Of a stretch of 64,000 bases of DNA, positions 1 to 8,549 are shown one piece after another. The DNA lies in the NCBI RefSeq assembly GCF_008040105.1, contig NZ_VRMG01000005.1, positions 744,001-808,000 on the forward strand, in the 5' to 3' direction. How positions within the stretch are numbered: the stretch's first letter is position 1; every line of letters starts with the position of its first letter. The stretch is from Lacisediminihabitans profunda (lineage in GTDB: Bacteria > Actinomycetota > Actinomycetes > Actinomycetales > Microbacteriaceae). The position numbers and the translations under genes are program-made. Below the pieces are notes generated by a model that saw only the letters and a list, made by a program, of their open reading frames with translations, was not told the DNA's origin and did not search any database.

Positions 1-3
1 CCG

Positions 4-882
4 TTGGGGGACGGAATCATCATCGTCGAGGACTCAGCGGTTGGCTCGCCTGACGGGGCGGTCACGGGGTCTGTCGACTCGACAGTCCCGGTCCTGGCCG
101 CGGTGCGCGAGATGATGCGGCGGCAGTCCGAGGCGACTCCGCTTTCCCCGTTCGCCCGGTTCTTCGGCATCGACCCGGTACCCCGGGCGTCGTCCCGGTG
201 GTTTCGCGCAGCCATCGCCGAGCTGCGCATCGCGGAGGCGCTCGCCGAGCTCGGCGACGACTGGTTGGTGGTGAGTTCGGTGCCTATCTCGACGGAGCGG
301 CCACGCCTCGAGTACCTTCTCGTCGGGCCGCCCGGCCTCATCGCCGTCAGCATGGCGTATTCGGTCGGTCAACACGTGTGGGTGGGGGAGCGGACCTTTC
401 TCGTCGAGGACGAGCTGCGTCCGATCATCCAGGACTCCGAGGCGGATGCCCGGCTCGTCGGCGAGCTGGTGGCCGCGTCGGCGGGCACGGCGGCGCCGGT
501 GACGCCGGCCATCGTCGTGGTCGAGCCGGCCGCCCTGGAGATTCGAGCCCACCCTCGCGCGGCGGAGGCCATCCACTCCAGCGACTTCTCGCGCTGGCTG
601 CGCGATCTTCCGCGCCTGCTCGCCCCGTCGTCGGTGCGACGCCTCGCGGCCGCGGCGGCCGACCCGGCGACCTGGCCGCTCGGCGTCGACGCGCCGGCGG
701 CGCTGCCGTCGCTTCTCGGCGAGTTCGAGACGTTGCGTCGGGAGGTCGCCCGGGCGCGGCGTCGCCGGCTCTCCTGGGTCGTGGTGGGGATCGCGCTCAG
801 CTACGGACTGCTGTTCGTGCGTTTCGGCGGCCTCGCGGCGTTCGGCGTGCAGCTCGCATTCCCGGCCGATTTCCCGCTCTGA
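4..882 (+). CDS. NERD-like (nuclease-related) domain membrane protein, degenerate
   Basis: About 292 residues. Residues 69-120 align by eye with the NERD-fold proteins at 10384 and 11207: AAIAE replaces the usual GxxGE, RLEYLLVGPPG replaces [12 protein letters not shown], and the TK-type catalytic lysine region is lost, so nuclease activity is unlikely. A hydrophobic C-terminal segment (about residues 256-290) after a basic RRRR stretch suggests a membrane anchor. The start is uncertain. The TTG at 4 lies in TTGGGGGACGG, which resembles the ribosome-binding segment (TTGGGGGAGCG) before the start at 11207, so translation may begin slightly downstream at an unusual codon, or upstream of the window. 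Function unknown. Confidence 0.6.
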   Translation: MGDGIIIVEDSAVGSPDGAVTGSVDSTVPVLAAVREMMRRQSEATPLSPFARFFGIDPVPRASSRWFRAAIAELRIAEALAELGDDWLVVSSVPISTERPRLEYLLVGPPGLIAVSMAYSVGQHVWVGERTFLVEDELRPIIQDSEADARLVGELVAASAGTAAPVTPAIVVVEPAALEIRAHPRAAEAIHSSDFSRWLRDLPRLLAPSSVRRLAAAAADPATWPLGVDAPAALPSLLGEFETLRREVARARRRRLSWVVVGIALSYGLLFVRFGGLAAFGVQLAFPADFPL

Positions 883-896
883 GAGCCGGCTCGGCC

Positions 897-1694
897 CTAC
901 TGTTCCCGCAGGTCGCCCTTCGCGGCGAGTCGGCTCGGCAGGAGGCGTGCGAGAGCCACGATCAGCTTGTAGCGCACGGTGGGGATCGACACGGCCCTCC
1001 CGCGCCGAACATCCGCGAGGGCCAGCCGCACGACCTGGTCGGCGTCAAGCCAGAGGAACCGTGGAACGGAGGCGCCGCTCACCCTCATGCGCTCGTGGAA
1101 TTCGGTGTGCACGAGGCCGGGAGCGACGGCGGTCACGGAGACTCCGCGCGACCGGTAGGCGACGTTCGCCCAGCGACTGAAGCTCAGCAGCCAGGCCTTG
1201 GCCGCGCCATAGCTGCCCCGCGGGGTGTAGCCGGCCACGCTCGCGATGTTGACGATGGTGCCGGCACCGTGCGGCAGCATCTGGGCGAGCGCGGCGTGGC
1301 AGAGCCGCATCGGCGCCGTGACGAGCACGTCGAGCAGACGCTGCTCATCATCGATGTCGCTCTCGTCGAACGGCCGGCGCAGGCCGAACCCGGCATTGTT
1401 GACCAGCAGGGTGATGGGAACGGCAAAGTCGTCGGCGGGTTCGGAGACCGCCGCCCGCGCCTCCACCCTGGCCAGGGCATCCGCCTGCCCCAGGTCCGCG
1501 ACCAGCACCTCCACGCGCACGCCGAACTCGAGCCTCAACTCGGCGGCCTTCCGCTCGAGCCGCTCCTCATCCCGGGCCACGATCACGAGATCGTGGCCGT
1601 CCGCGGCGAGCTGCCGCGCGAATTCGGCACCGATGCCGGCCGTGGCTCCCGTGATGAGCGCCGTCGGCCGGCGCGCGGTGGGCTTCGCGTCCAT
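897..1694 (-). CDS. Short-chain dehydrogenase/reductase (SDR) family oxidoreductase
   Basis: 265 residues, the usual classical SDR length. The N-terminal TGATAGIG (about residues 15-22) is the glycine-rich NAD(P)-binding motif. LVNNAGFG is the family NNAG motif, and the active site is Ser in NIASVAG plus YGAAK. A basic C-terminus (about 225-265) resembles the DltE/YqjQ-like branch. The substrate cannot be told. The ATG at 1694 is preceded at six nucleotides by TACGGT, a -10-like hexamer, so the mRNA may be leaderless. It is divergent from the hydrolase at 1739 with 44 bp between the starts. Confidence 0.85.
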   Translation of the reverse strand: MDAKPTARRPTALITGATAGIGAEFARQLAADGHDLVIVARDEERLERKAAELRLEFGVRVEVLVADLGQADALARVEARAAVSEPADDFAVPITLLVNNAGFGLRRPFDESDIDDEQRLLDVLVTAPMRLCHAALAQMLPHGAGTIVNIASVAGYTPRGSYGAAKAWLLSFSRWANVAYRSRGVSVTAVAPGLVHTEFHERMRVSGASVPRFLWLDADQVVRLALADVRRGRAVSIPTVRYKLIVALARLLPSRLAAKGDLREQ

Positions 1695-1700
1695 CGGCCC

Positions 1701-1706
1701 ACCGTA
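1701..1706 (-). promoter_or_regulatory. Predicted -10 element of a leaderless promoter (SDR gene)
   Basis: TACGGT on the minus strand lies six nucleotides before the ATG at 1694, so transcription would begin at or next to the start codon. No clear -35 is visible. Confidence 0.45.
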
Positions 1707-1738
1707 TCGCAGGGACGGGGTCGTGACAGACTCGGACG

Positions 1739-2494
1739 ATGACCGAAACGATCTCGCTCGGCGGCGGAGCCTTCGAGGCCTATCTCGCCCGTCCCACCCT
1801 CGCGACGGGCGCGCGCCCCCAGGGCGCCATCGTGCTCATCCACGAGATCTGGGGCCTGGTGCCGCACATCACCGGCATCGCCGACCGCCTCGCGACGGAG
1901 GGCTACCTCGTGATCGCCCCGGACATCCTCAGCCGGATCGGCGTCCGCCCGCAGATCGGGCTCGAACTCAATGCCATCATGACGAGTCCGGATGAGCGGG
2001 TGCGCACCGAGGGCCAGCCGCGTCTTCGCGAGGCCTTCGCTCCGATGCGCGCACCGGAATATGCGGAATGGGCCATCGCCGCCCTCGTCGACTGTGTCGA
2101 CTTCCTCGCCGAACAGCCGGGGATAAACGGTCGCATCGGGGTCATGGGATTCTGTTTCGGCGGCACATACAGCTTCGCCCTCGCCGCCGCCGACGCCCGT
2201 ATCCGGGTGGCGGTGCCGTTTTACGGATCGCCGCCCGACCTCTCCCTCGTGCCGAGGATCACGGCGACCGTGCGGGCCTTCTATGGGGAGAACGACACAT
2301 CCCTGATGGAGTCGCTGCCCGGGGTGACCGCCGCGATGCAGTCGGCGGGAATCGACTTCTCCTCCCGGGTCTACGAGGGGGCAGGGCACGCGTTCTTCAA
2401 CGACACCAACCCGATCGCGTACCGCGAGGACGCCGCGACCGACGCGTGGGCCAGGGTGCTCGCCATCCTCGGCGAGAACCTCGCCGCCGATTAG
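1739..2494 (+). CDS. Dienelactone hydrolase family protein
   Basis: 251 residues with an alpha/beta-hydrolase fold of the DLH type. The nucleophile is Cys139 in GFCFGG, with Asp186 in YGENDTS and His217 in GAGHAFF completing the Cys-Asp-His triad. Glu36 in IHEIWG is the extra conserved acidic residue of DLH. The family hydrolyses lactones or esters in the cytoplasm, classically dienelactone in chlorocatechol breakdown. No aromatic pathway genes are nearby, so the real substrate is unknown. The decayed VOC gene follows 36 bp downstream. Confidence 0.88.
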   Translation: MTETISLGGGAFEAYLARPTLATGARPQGAIVLIHEIWGLVPHITGIADRLATEGYLVIAPDILSRIGVRPQIGLELNAIMTSPDERVRTEGQPRLREAFAPMRAPEYAEWAIAALVDCVDFLAEQPGINGRIGVMGFCFGGTYSFALAAADARIRVAVPFYGSPPDLSLVPRITATVRAFYGENDTSLMESLPGVTAAMQSAGIDFSSRVYEGAGHAFFNDTNPIAYREDAATDAWARVLAILGENLAAD

Positions 2495-2516
2495 CCCGGC
2501 GGGTGATGCCCGGCAC

Positions 2517-2522
2517 TAGGCT
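2517..2522 (+). promoter_or_regulatory. Relic -10 element before the VOC pseudogene
   Basis: TAGGCT ends eight nucleotides before the ATG at 2531, matching the -10 pattern of other genes in the window. The promoter has outlived the coding sequence behind it. Confidence 0.35.
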
Positions 2523-2530
2523 CGGACGCC

Positions 2531-2835
2531 ATGGCGCTGCGACTCGTTCAGGTGAATATCAAGGCTCGGGACGACTCACTGGTCGGGCGGTTCTGGGCGC
2601 AGGCGCTCGGCTGGGGAGTTTCCAGCGAGGGACCCGGGGTGACCAACGTCGAACCCCGGGCCTCAGCCCCGCGGCCTCCGCTGCCGAGCCGGAGCACCCT
2701 CCGGCCAACACGCTGGGCCTGCATCGCGTGATGTTCGCCGTCGACGACATGGTGCGGTACGAGAACAGCTACCGGCTCTGCTACCTGCGCGGCCCCGCGG
2801 GTATCATCGTCGCCCTGGCCGAACAGATCGGCTGA
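2531..2835 (+). pseudogene. Decayed VOC/glyoxalase-family protein (frameshift plus internal deletion)
   Basis: The first frame encodes a typical VOC N-terminus (MALRLVQVNIKARDD, then FWAQALGWGVSSEGPGVTNVEP). The family sequence then stops abruptly. In the next frame the end of a VOC domain reappears: HRVMFAVDDM followed directly by YENSYRLCYLRGPAGIIVAL, ending at the TGA at 2833-2835. About 35 residues that normally separate these two C-terminal pieces are missing, as is most of the central domain. Intact relatives are far longer than the roughly 100 codons here, so this is a remnant with no expected product. Confidence 0.75.
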
Positions 2836-2881
2836 TCCGCCGGGCGGTGACCCGCCGCCGCTCGGCCCAGGGACGCGACGC

Positions 2882-4066
2882 TCAGCCGCGCGTGCAGTGC
2901 CCGGATGAGACGGCCGACACGAGCGACGGCGCCTTCGCCACCACGGTCGTGAGATCGTTCGTGGTCATGGCGAACCCGAGTCGATCGGTCGTCGCCGACT
3001 TCGCGAAGATGACCCCGGCCACGCGCCCGCCCGCGTCGATAACGGGACCGCCGGAGTTGCCCTCCTGCACGTCGGCGGAGAGGTAGTACACCTCGCGCGG
3101 CGCGGGATTCGCCCCGTAGATGTCCGGCACCTGCACGGTGTTGACGCCTCGCACGGCGGCGGGCGCCGAGCTGAACGGCCCGCCGAGGGGATAGCCGTCG
3201 AACACCGCGGTGTCGCCCTGCCCGAGGTTCGCCCCGAGCGGAAGCACCCTGGTCGTGAGCCCGTCGACCGCGATCACCGCGAGGTCGTGCACCCCGTCGA
3301 AGAAGACGACTCGACCGGTGTAGGACCCGCCGGACGGCGTCTGCACCACCGGCTCGGTCACCCCCGCCACCACGTGGGCGTTGGTGATGATGCGCCCCTT
3401 CGCGGCGACGTAGCCGCTGCCGGACTGGTTCTGGCCGCACTGGTAGGCGTTACCGACGATCTTCACCACCGACGCCGCGGCCGCCTGCTGCGCGGCGGTG
3501 CCCGCGCCGGCGGCGGGAACCGGGATGTTCGTGTTGGAGCCGATCGCCTCGAACAGCCGGGGCAGGCCGTCCTGGGCGACGAGGCCGCGCACCTGAGCCT
3601 CGAGGGCCTTCACCGGGTCGGGGGTCACCCGGTCGATCGTCTGTACGACCGCCGAAGAGGAGATCGCGCTCGAGACGAACGGCACTCCGAGGGATCCGAT
3701 GCCGAAGGCGAGCATCGACGTGACGACCGCGGCGACGACGAGGGTGACCATCGCCCCGAACACCCGGTCCAGGATGCGCAGGGGCGTACGGTCCACCCCC
3801 CGGCGAAGCGCCCGGCCGATCAGGGTGCCGGCGGCCTGACCGAGGCCGATGAGAACGACGACGGCGAGCAGGATGAGCGGAAGTCGCCACTGAGAGGAGG
3901 TGACCCACGAGGCGATGAGGGGGATCGCGAAGAAGGCCACGACGGCCCCGGCGATGAAGCCGGCGATTCCCGTGATGCTCAGCACGAAGCCGGCGCGGAA
4001 GCCGTGCACGGTGTAGGCGAGGAGCAGAATGCAGAGAATCACATCGAGCACGAGGGAGCCGGTCAT
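2882..4066 (-). CDS. MarP-like membrane-anchored serine protease (CvpA + trypsin-like domains)
   Basis: 394 residues. About residues 1-130 form four hydrophobic segments of the CvpA/colicin V production type, followed by a periplasmic trypsin-like domain. The catalytic triad is visible: His231 in TNAHVV, Asp261 in HDLAVI and Ser338 in QEGNSGGP. Cys210 and Cys391 lie where the mycobacterial acid-resistance protease MarP has its redox-sensitive disulfide. MarP processes a peptidoglycan hydrolase during acid stress; the same role here is inferred from architecture only. The gene is divergent from a second trypsin-like protease at 4290. Confidence 0.87.
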   Translation of the reverse strand: MTGSLVLDVILCILLLAYTVHGFRAGFVLSITGIAGFIAGAVVAFFAIPLIASWVTSSQWRLPLILLAVVVLIGLGQAAGTLIGRALRRGVDRTPLRILDRVFGAMVTLVVAAVVTSMLAFGIGSLGVPFVSSAISSSAVVQTIDRVTPDPVKALEAQVRGLVAQDGLPRLFEAIGSNTNIPVPAAGAGTAAQQAAAASVVKIVGNAYQCGQNQSGSGYVAAKGRIITNAHVVAGVTEPVVQTPSGGSYTGRVVFFDGVHDLAVIAVDGLTTRVLPLGANLGQGDTAVFDGYPLGGPFSSAPAAVRGVNTVQVPDIYGANPAPREVYYLSADVQEGNSGGPVIDAGGRVAGVIFAKSATTDRLGFAMTTNDLTTVVAKAPSLVSAVSSGHCTRG

Positions 4067-4289
4067 TCGTGTTCCTCCGGGATCGCTGCGGTGCCGTCGT
4101 TCGCGGCCCTCCCCAGTTTCGCACGGCAGGATGACAGCTTCCTGCCGCTCTGCCGGGCGCAGCCCCGGCCCGCGCGACCGTTCCCAGCGGATTCATACCC
4201 TTCGCACGACCGGCTCAGATCCTGGCCATAGGGCATGCCGAGCGTATCGGAGGAGTGTCGTCCCCGACGGCACACCGAGAAGGGCGCGA

Positions 4290-5543
4290 ATGATGGACAG
4301 CTTCGAGACAGGCGAGACAAGCACCGGCCACGCGGATGCCGGCCAGGCCCACACCGGCCAGGCCGGCGGCATCCCGATCGACACTCCGCCGGCCGAGGAT
4401 GGGTCGCGCCGACGTCGCGGCCTGCTCGTCGGGGCGGTGGCCGCGACGATTCTGCTCGCCGTCGGGGCAGGGGGAGTCGTCATCGCCACCTCCCTCGCCT
4501 CCTCGACGGCGAAGTCGGCGAGTAACTCCGCCGGCCAGGCCGTGCTCCCCGACCAGCGCGTGGTTCCCGGTGACGGGCGTCAGGGCTTGGACCTCCGCGG
4601 CACGACCCAACGGGCGAGCGTCACGACCGGCGCCGTTCCCGCCACCGCGGCCGAGAAGGTCGGCGTCGTGACCATCGTCTCCGTGCTCGACTTCGACCGG
4701 AACAGCCAGGCAGCCGGCACCGGAACCGTCATGACCTCGAGCGGACTCATCCTCACCAACAACCACGTCATCGCGGGCGCCACGAGCATCGAGGTCACCG
4801 TCGAATCGACCGGGGTCGCGCACCGGGCAGAGGTCGTCGGCACGGACGCGACCGACGACATCGCCGTGCTCAAGCTCGCCGGGGCGTCCGGGCTGAAGAC
4901 GGCGACCTACGACTCCGCCCAGTCGGTCTCGGCCGGGGACGCCATCTCGTCGGTCGGAAACGCCGAGGGCACTGGCGAGCTCGTCACCGCCACCGGCACC
5001 GTGGCGGCGACAGGACAGTCGATCACCGTGCAGGGCGAGTCGGCCGGCTCGTCGGAGAGCCTCAGCAACCTGATCGAGGTGGACTCGGATGTCGTCTCCG
5101 GCGACTCGGGCGGACCACTGCTCGACGCCCAGGGCGAGGTCATCGGTGTCGTCACCGCTGCGTCCTCCGGCATCCGGTCCGTCGTCGGCTACGCGATCCC
5201 GATCTCCTCGGCGCTCGGCATCGCCCGACAGATCGAGTCCGGCCAGGCCAGCGCCACCGTCACGATCGGCTACCCGGCCTTCCTCGGGGTGCAACTCGCG
5301 CAGGGTTCGGCCTCCGGCGCCACGATCGGCGGAGTGCTCGCCGGCACACCGGCGGCCACGCTCGGTCTCGCGGCGGGCGACACCATCACGGCCGTCGGTT
5401 CGACGCCGGTCGCCTCCGCGGCGGACCTGAGCGCGGCGATCGCCGCCCACTCCCCGGGCGACACCGTCTCGATCGCCTGGACGGATGACGCCGGCGCGAG
5501 CCACGCCGCGAACGTCACGCTCGCCGACGGGCCCGCCCTGTGA
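4290..5543 (+). CDS. HtrA/DegP-family serine protease with PDZ domain
   Basis: 417 residues. One transmembrane helix (about 44-69) follows a short cytoplasmic region with GHADAGQAHTGQAG repeats and an RRRR patch, so the protease faces outward. The S1C domain shows His159 (TNNHVI), Asp190 (TDDIAVLKL) and Ser273 (SGDSGGPL). A single C-terminal PDZ domain runs from about 325 to the end (FLGVQLA...GGVLAGTPAATLGL). The family degrades or refolds misfolded envelope proteins. ATG 4290 is used because AGAAGGG precedes it by about six bases; a second ATG follows directly at 4293. Confidence 0.88.
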   Translation: MMDSFETGETSTGHADAGQAHTGQAGGIPIDTPPAEDGSRRRRGLLVGAVAATILLAVGAGGVVIATSLASSTAKSASNSAGQAVLPDQRVVPGDGRQGLDLRGTTQRASVTTGAVPATAAEKVGVVTIVSVLDFDRNSQAAGTGTVMTSSGLILTNNHVIAGATSIEVTVESTGVAHRAEVVGTDATDDIAVLKLAGASGLKTATYDSAQSVSAGDAISSVGNAEGTGELVTATGTVAATGQSITVQGESAGSSESLSNLIEVDSDVVSGDSGGPLLDAQGEVIGVVTAASSGIRSVVGYAIPISSALGIARQIESGQASATVTIGYPAFLGVQLAQGSASGATIGGVLAGTPAATLGLAAGDTITAVGSTPVASAADLSAAIAAHSPGDTVSIAWTDDAGASHAANVTLADGPAL

Positions 5544-5568
5544 TCCGCTCCACTGGCCGGCGGCGCAG

Positions 5569-6261
5569 TCAGAGCAGGCTCTTGATCGCCTGCTCCAGGG
5601 TCAGTCCGCGCGACGACGCCCTCGCCTCGAGCCGGCCGAGCTCGTCGGGGCTCAGGCGAACGACGAGAGTCGTGCCAGCGGCCTCGGCCGCTTCGTCCGC
5701 GTCGTCGAAGCCGAAGAGGGCCGGCGTGGGGGCCGGTTCCGTGGGCCGCCCGCCCGGCGTCCACGCCACGTCCTGGGCCGTGGCCGCGACGGCATCCCCG
5801 TCGCGCACCCACCCCGGTCCGCTCGGGATCGACCGACCGCGCTGGAAGGCCTCGGACACCGCGCGCGCGCGGGAATCCGCCGCCTCGTTGAGGGGATGGT
5901 TGTCGTGCCCCTTCACCCATTCGAAGAGGTAGCGGCGGCCGACGAGCGCCTCGTCGATCTCCTTGAGCAGTTCGACGTTCATCACGGGCTTGCCGTCGGC
6001 CTTGCGCCAGCCCTTCTTCTTCCAGCCCGGCATCCACTTGGTGACGCAGTTGATCACGTACTGGCTGTCGCAGAGCACGAGAAGGTCGTCGTCGAGGTGC
6101 GCGGTCGCCCGAAACAGCTGCAGAACGGCCATCAGCTCGGCCTGGTTGTTGGTGGCGTGCTTCCAGCCGCCGGCCGCCCAGCAGTGGTCGTCGACGTACC
6201 ACGCCCAGCCGGCCGGCCCGGGGTTGCCTAGTGCCGAACCGTCTGCTGCTGCTCGAATCAC
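5569..6261 (-). CDS. rnhA: Ribonuclease HI with C-terminal extension
   Basis: 230 residues against about 150 for ordinary bacterial RNase HI. Residues 1-135 hold the catalytic carboxylates: Asp7 (DGSALGNPGP), Glu42 (NNQAELMA), Asp65 (LCDSQY) and Asp129 (LNEAADSRAR), plus WVKGHDNH. The enzyme removes the RNA strand of RNA:DNA hybrids. The extra 95 residues include a linker and a final segment TLVVRLSPDELGRLEARA that resembles a short strand-helix-helix (ribbon-helix-helix-like) DNA-binding unit; this is an inference from pattern. The start is GTG at 6261, preceded by GAAAGG. Confidence 0.9.
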   Translation of the reverse strand: MIRAAADGSALGNPGPAGWAWYVDDHCWAAGGWKHATNNQAELMAVLQLFRATAHLDDDLLVLCDSQYVINCVTKWMPGWKKKGWRKADGKPVMNVELLKEIDEALVGRRYLFEWVKGHDNHPLNEAADSRARAVSEAFQRGRSIPSGPGWVRDGDAVAATAQDVAWTPGGRPTEPAPTPALFGFDDADEAAEAAGTTLVVRLSPDELGRLEARASSRGLTLEQAIKSLL

Positions 6262-6481
6262 GTGCTGCCTTTCGTTGCGGATACCGATTCAAGTGTGTAC
6301 CAGCAGTCCCTCCCCGCACGACAGGGGTCTCGGCCGCCCGGCGTTTCGGGGACGTCGCCGCCGGACTCCTCCGTGTTCTGTGGGGGAAATCCCGAATTAC
6401 CGCGAACGTGGACCATGTCGCGCCTGACTCGATAGCGGCGCGCCCCTCGCGTGTCGCGTGAGTCGGGGGCAGGGTGGAGTC

Positions 6482-7951
6482 ATGGACGCCGTCGACGCGA
6501 TAGTGGTGGGCTCCGGGCCGAACGGCATGGCCGCGGCGGTGACGCTGGCGCGGGCCGGCCTCACGGTGCGGGTCTACGAGCGCGCCCCCACCATCGGAGG
6601 CGGCGCGCGCACGAGCGAATTGACGCTGCCCGGATTTCATCACGACGTGTGCTCCGCCGTGCATCCGCTGGCCCTGGCCTCCGGATTCTTCCGTCGGTTC
6701 GAACTTCGGGAACGCATCGGACTCGTCGTTCCGGAGATCTCCTACGCGCACCCGCTCGCCGACGGTCGAGCAGGAATCGCGTGGCGAGACCTCGACCGCA
6801 CCGCGGACGGCCTCGGGCGTGACGGCGCGGCGTGGAGGCGGCTCTTCGCGCCCCTCGTGCGGCGCGCGAACGATGTGGCGCAGTTCAGCGGCTCGGCGGT
6901 GCTGCAGGTTCCCCGGCATCCGCTCACCGTCGCTCGGCTCGGGCTGCGGGTGCTGGAGCAGGGCGGCCGCGGTTGGAATTCCCGCTTTCGGGATGACGTG
7001 GCGCCCGCCCTGCTCACCGGTGTCTTCGCCCACGCCGTTCGGCCGATGCCGAGCCTCGCGACGGCGGCCACCGGGCTCGTTCTCGGCACCACGGCCCACG
7101 CACAGGGCTGGCCCATCCCGATCGGCGGCAGCCAGTCGATCATCGACGCGATGGCGGCCGACCTGATCGCCCACGGCGGGCAGATCGTCACCGGCACCGA
7201 GATCGCCCACCTCGGGGACCTCCCGCCGGCGAGGGTGGTGCTCTTCGACACGAGCGCGCGGGCCCTGGCGAGAATCGCGGGGGAGCTGCTGCCCGAACGC
7301 TACCGGCGCGCTCTCGGCCGGTATCGATACGGGAACGCGGTCGCCAAGGTCGACTTCGCCCTCTCCGGCCCCGTGCCGTGGCGGAATCGGGATCTCGCGG
7401 CTGCCGGCACCCTCCATCTCGGGGGATCGAGGCGGGACATCGCCCGTTCCGAGGGTGAGGTCGCCGCCGGCCGCCATCCCGGCAATCCCTACGTGCTCGT
7501 CTCCCAGCCGACCCCGTTCGACGGGTCGCGGGCGCCGGCCGGCTCGCACGTGCTGTGGGCATACACGCACGTGCCGCGCGGCTCGACCGTCGACCGCACA
7601 GAGGCGATCACAGCCGCGATCGAGAGCCATGCACCGGGGTTCCGGGATGTCGTGCTCGCGAGCGCGAGCAGCACCGCCGAACAGGTGGAGGCCTACAACC
7701 CCAACTACGTGGGTGGAGACATCGCGAGTGGAGATGTGACGGTGGCCCAGCTCGTGGCGCGGCCGGTGTTCTCGGCCACGCCGTGGCGCACGCCGGCGAG
7801 GGGGATCTATCTCTGTTCCTCATCGGCATCCCCGGGCCCGGGAGTGCACGGACTCGCGGGCTACTACGCCGCGTTGACCGCCCTGCGGGACGAATTCGGC
7901 GCGACGTCCTCGCCCCCACTGGGGAGGACCGGGGCGGGACAACTGCCCTAG
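6482..7951 (+). CDS. CrtI/phytoene desaturase-like FAD-dependent oxidoreductase
   Basis: 489 residues from the ATG at 6482, chosen because GGTGGAG lies about eight bases upstream; a GTG at 6458 would add eight residues. The N-terminus is a dinucleotide-binding fold, VVGSGPNGMAAAV, followed by the GGGART motif of the phytoene desaturase/amine oxidase group. The C-terminus ends with SSSASPGPGVHGLAGYYAA, the usual FAD-contacting region. No carotenoid synthesis genes (crtB, crtE) are nearby, so a role in carotenoid desaturation is not supported. The stop overlaps the stop of the convergent gene at 7948 by four bases (shared CTAG). Confidence 0.82.
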   Translation: MDAVDAIVVGSGPNGMAAAVTLARAGLTVRVYERAPTIGGGARTSELTLPGFHHDVCSAVHPLALASGFFRRFELRERIGLVVPEISYAHPLADGRAGIAWRDLDRTADGLGRDGAAWRRLFAPLVRRANDVAQFSGSAVLQVPRHPLTVARLGLRVLEQGGRGWNSRFRDDVAPALLTGVFAHAVRPMPSLATAATGLVLGTTAHAQGWPIPIGGSQSIIDAMAADLIAHGGQIVTGTEIAHLGDLPPARVVLFDTSARALARIAGELLPERYRRALGRYRYGNAVAKVDFALSGPVPWRNRDLAAAGTLHLGGSRRDIARSEGEVAAGRHPGNPYVLVSQPTPFDGSRAPAGSHVLWAYTHVPRGSTVDRTEAITAAIESHAPGFRDVVLASASSTAEQVEAYNPNYVGGDIASGDVTVAQLVARPVFSATPWRTPARGIYLCSSSASPGPGVHGLAGYYAALTALRDEFGATSSPPLGRTGAGQLP

Positions 7952-8529
7952 GCGCTCGCCGACTTCCGTGCGCGCGGCAGGGTGAACAGGGTCGAGATGC
8001 TCACGATGATCAGCAGAATCGACGCGATCGCCACAAACGTGCTGATCGCGAGGGCGGGCAGCACGAAAATGATGATGCCGGCGACTATGGAGAGGATGCC
8101 GCTCAGCCAGCCGAGCCAGCGGGGATTCCCGGTGCCGCGCACCGCGCCGATGATGTCGACGGCGCCCTCGGCGATCCAGCCGACGCCGATCACGAAGGCG
8201 AGCACGATGAGGGAACCGAAGGGGTTCGCGAGGCAGATCACGCCCGCGGCGACCACCAGGACGCCGACGATGCCGGTGAACCAGCGCAGACCGGTGCTCA
8301 ACTGGTCGGCCACGAACGCCACCGTGATGCGGAAGATGCCGGAGGCGACCAGGTAGATGCCGAACAGGATGGCCACGGTGAGCAGCGTCGCCCGGGGCCA
8401 GACCAGGCCGATGATTCCCAGGATGAGTCCGATCACGGCGACGGCGACAAGCTCGCCTCGATGGATCTTGATCATGCCGACGGGGTAGCCGCCGAAGGGG
8501 TCAGTCGGATTGTTCACCGAGGTCGTCAT
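7948..8529 (-). CDS. HdeD family membrane protein (DUF308)
   Basis: 193 residues with six predicted membrane segments arranged as repeated helix pairs, as in the HdeD acid-resistance membrane protein of enterobacteria. Repeats of the type GxxLVxxGI and FGSLIVLAFVIGVGWIAEG are typical. The function in actinobacteria is not established. The start at 8529 has a good ribosome-binding site, GGAGAA, about six bases upstream. The DUF805 gene lies 20 bp upstream on the same strand, so the two are probably cotranscribed. Confidence 0.85.
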   Translation of the reverse strand: MTTSVNNPTDPFGGYPVGMIKIHRGELVAVAVIGLILGIIGLVWPRATLLTVAILFGIYLVASGIFRITVAFVADQLSTGLRWFTGIVGVLVVAAGVICLANPFGSLIVLAFVIGVGWIAEGAVDIIGAVRGTGNPRWLGWLSGILSIVAGIIIFVLPALAISTFVAIASILLIIVSISTLFTLPRARKSASA

Positions 8530-8549
8530 AGCGTTCTCCTGTCCCGTGG

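Noticed and set aside
5270-7630. A 786-codon open frame on the minus strand
   Set aside because: It is antisense to HtrA, spans RNase HI in another frame and the oxidoreductase; composition is Arg/Gly-rich with no motifs, as expected for a GC-rich shadow frame.
6482-7951. Carotenoid biosynthesis gene cluster
   Set aside because: The CrtI-like protein stands alone; no phytoene synthase, GGPP synthase or cyclase is adjacent.
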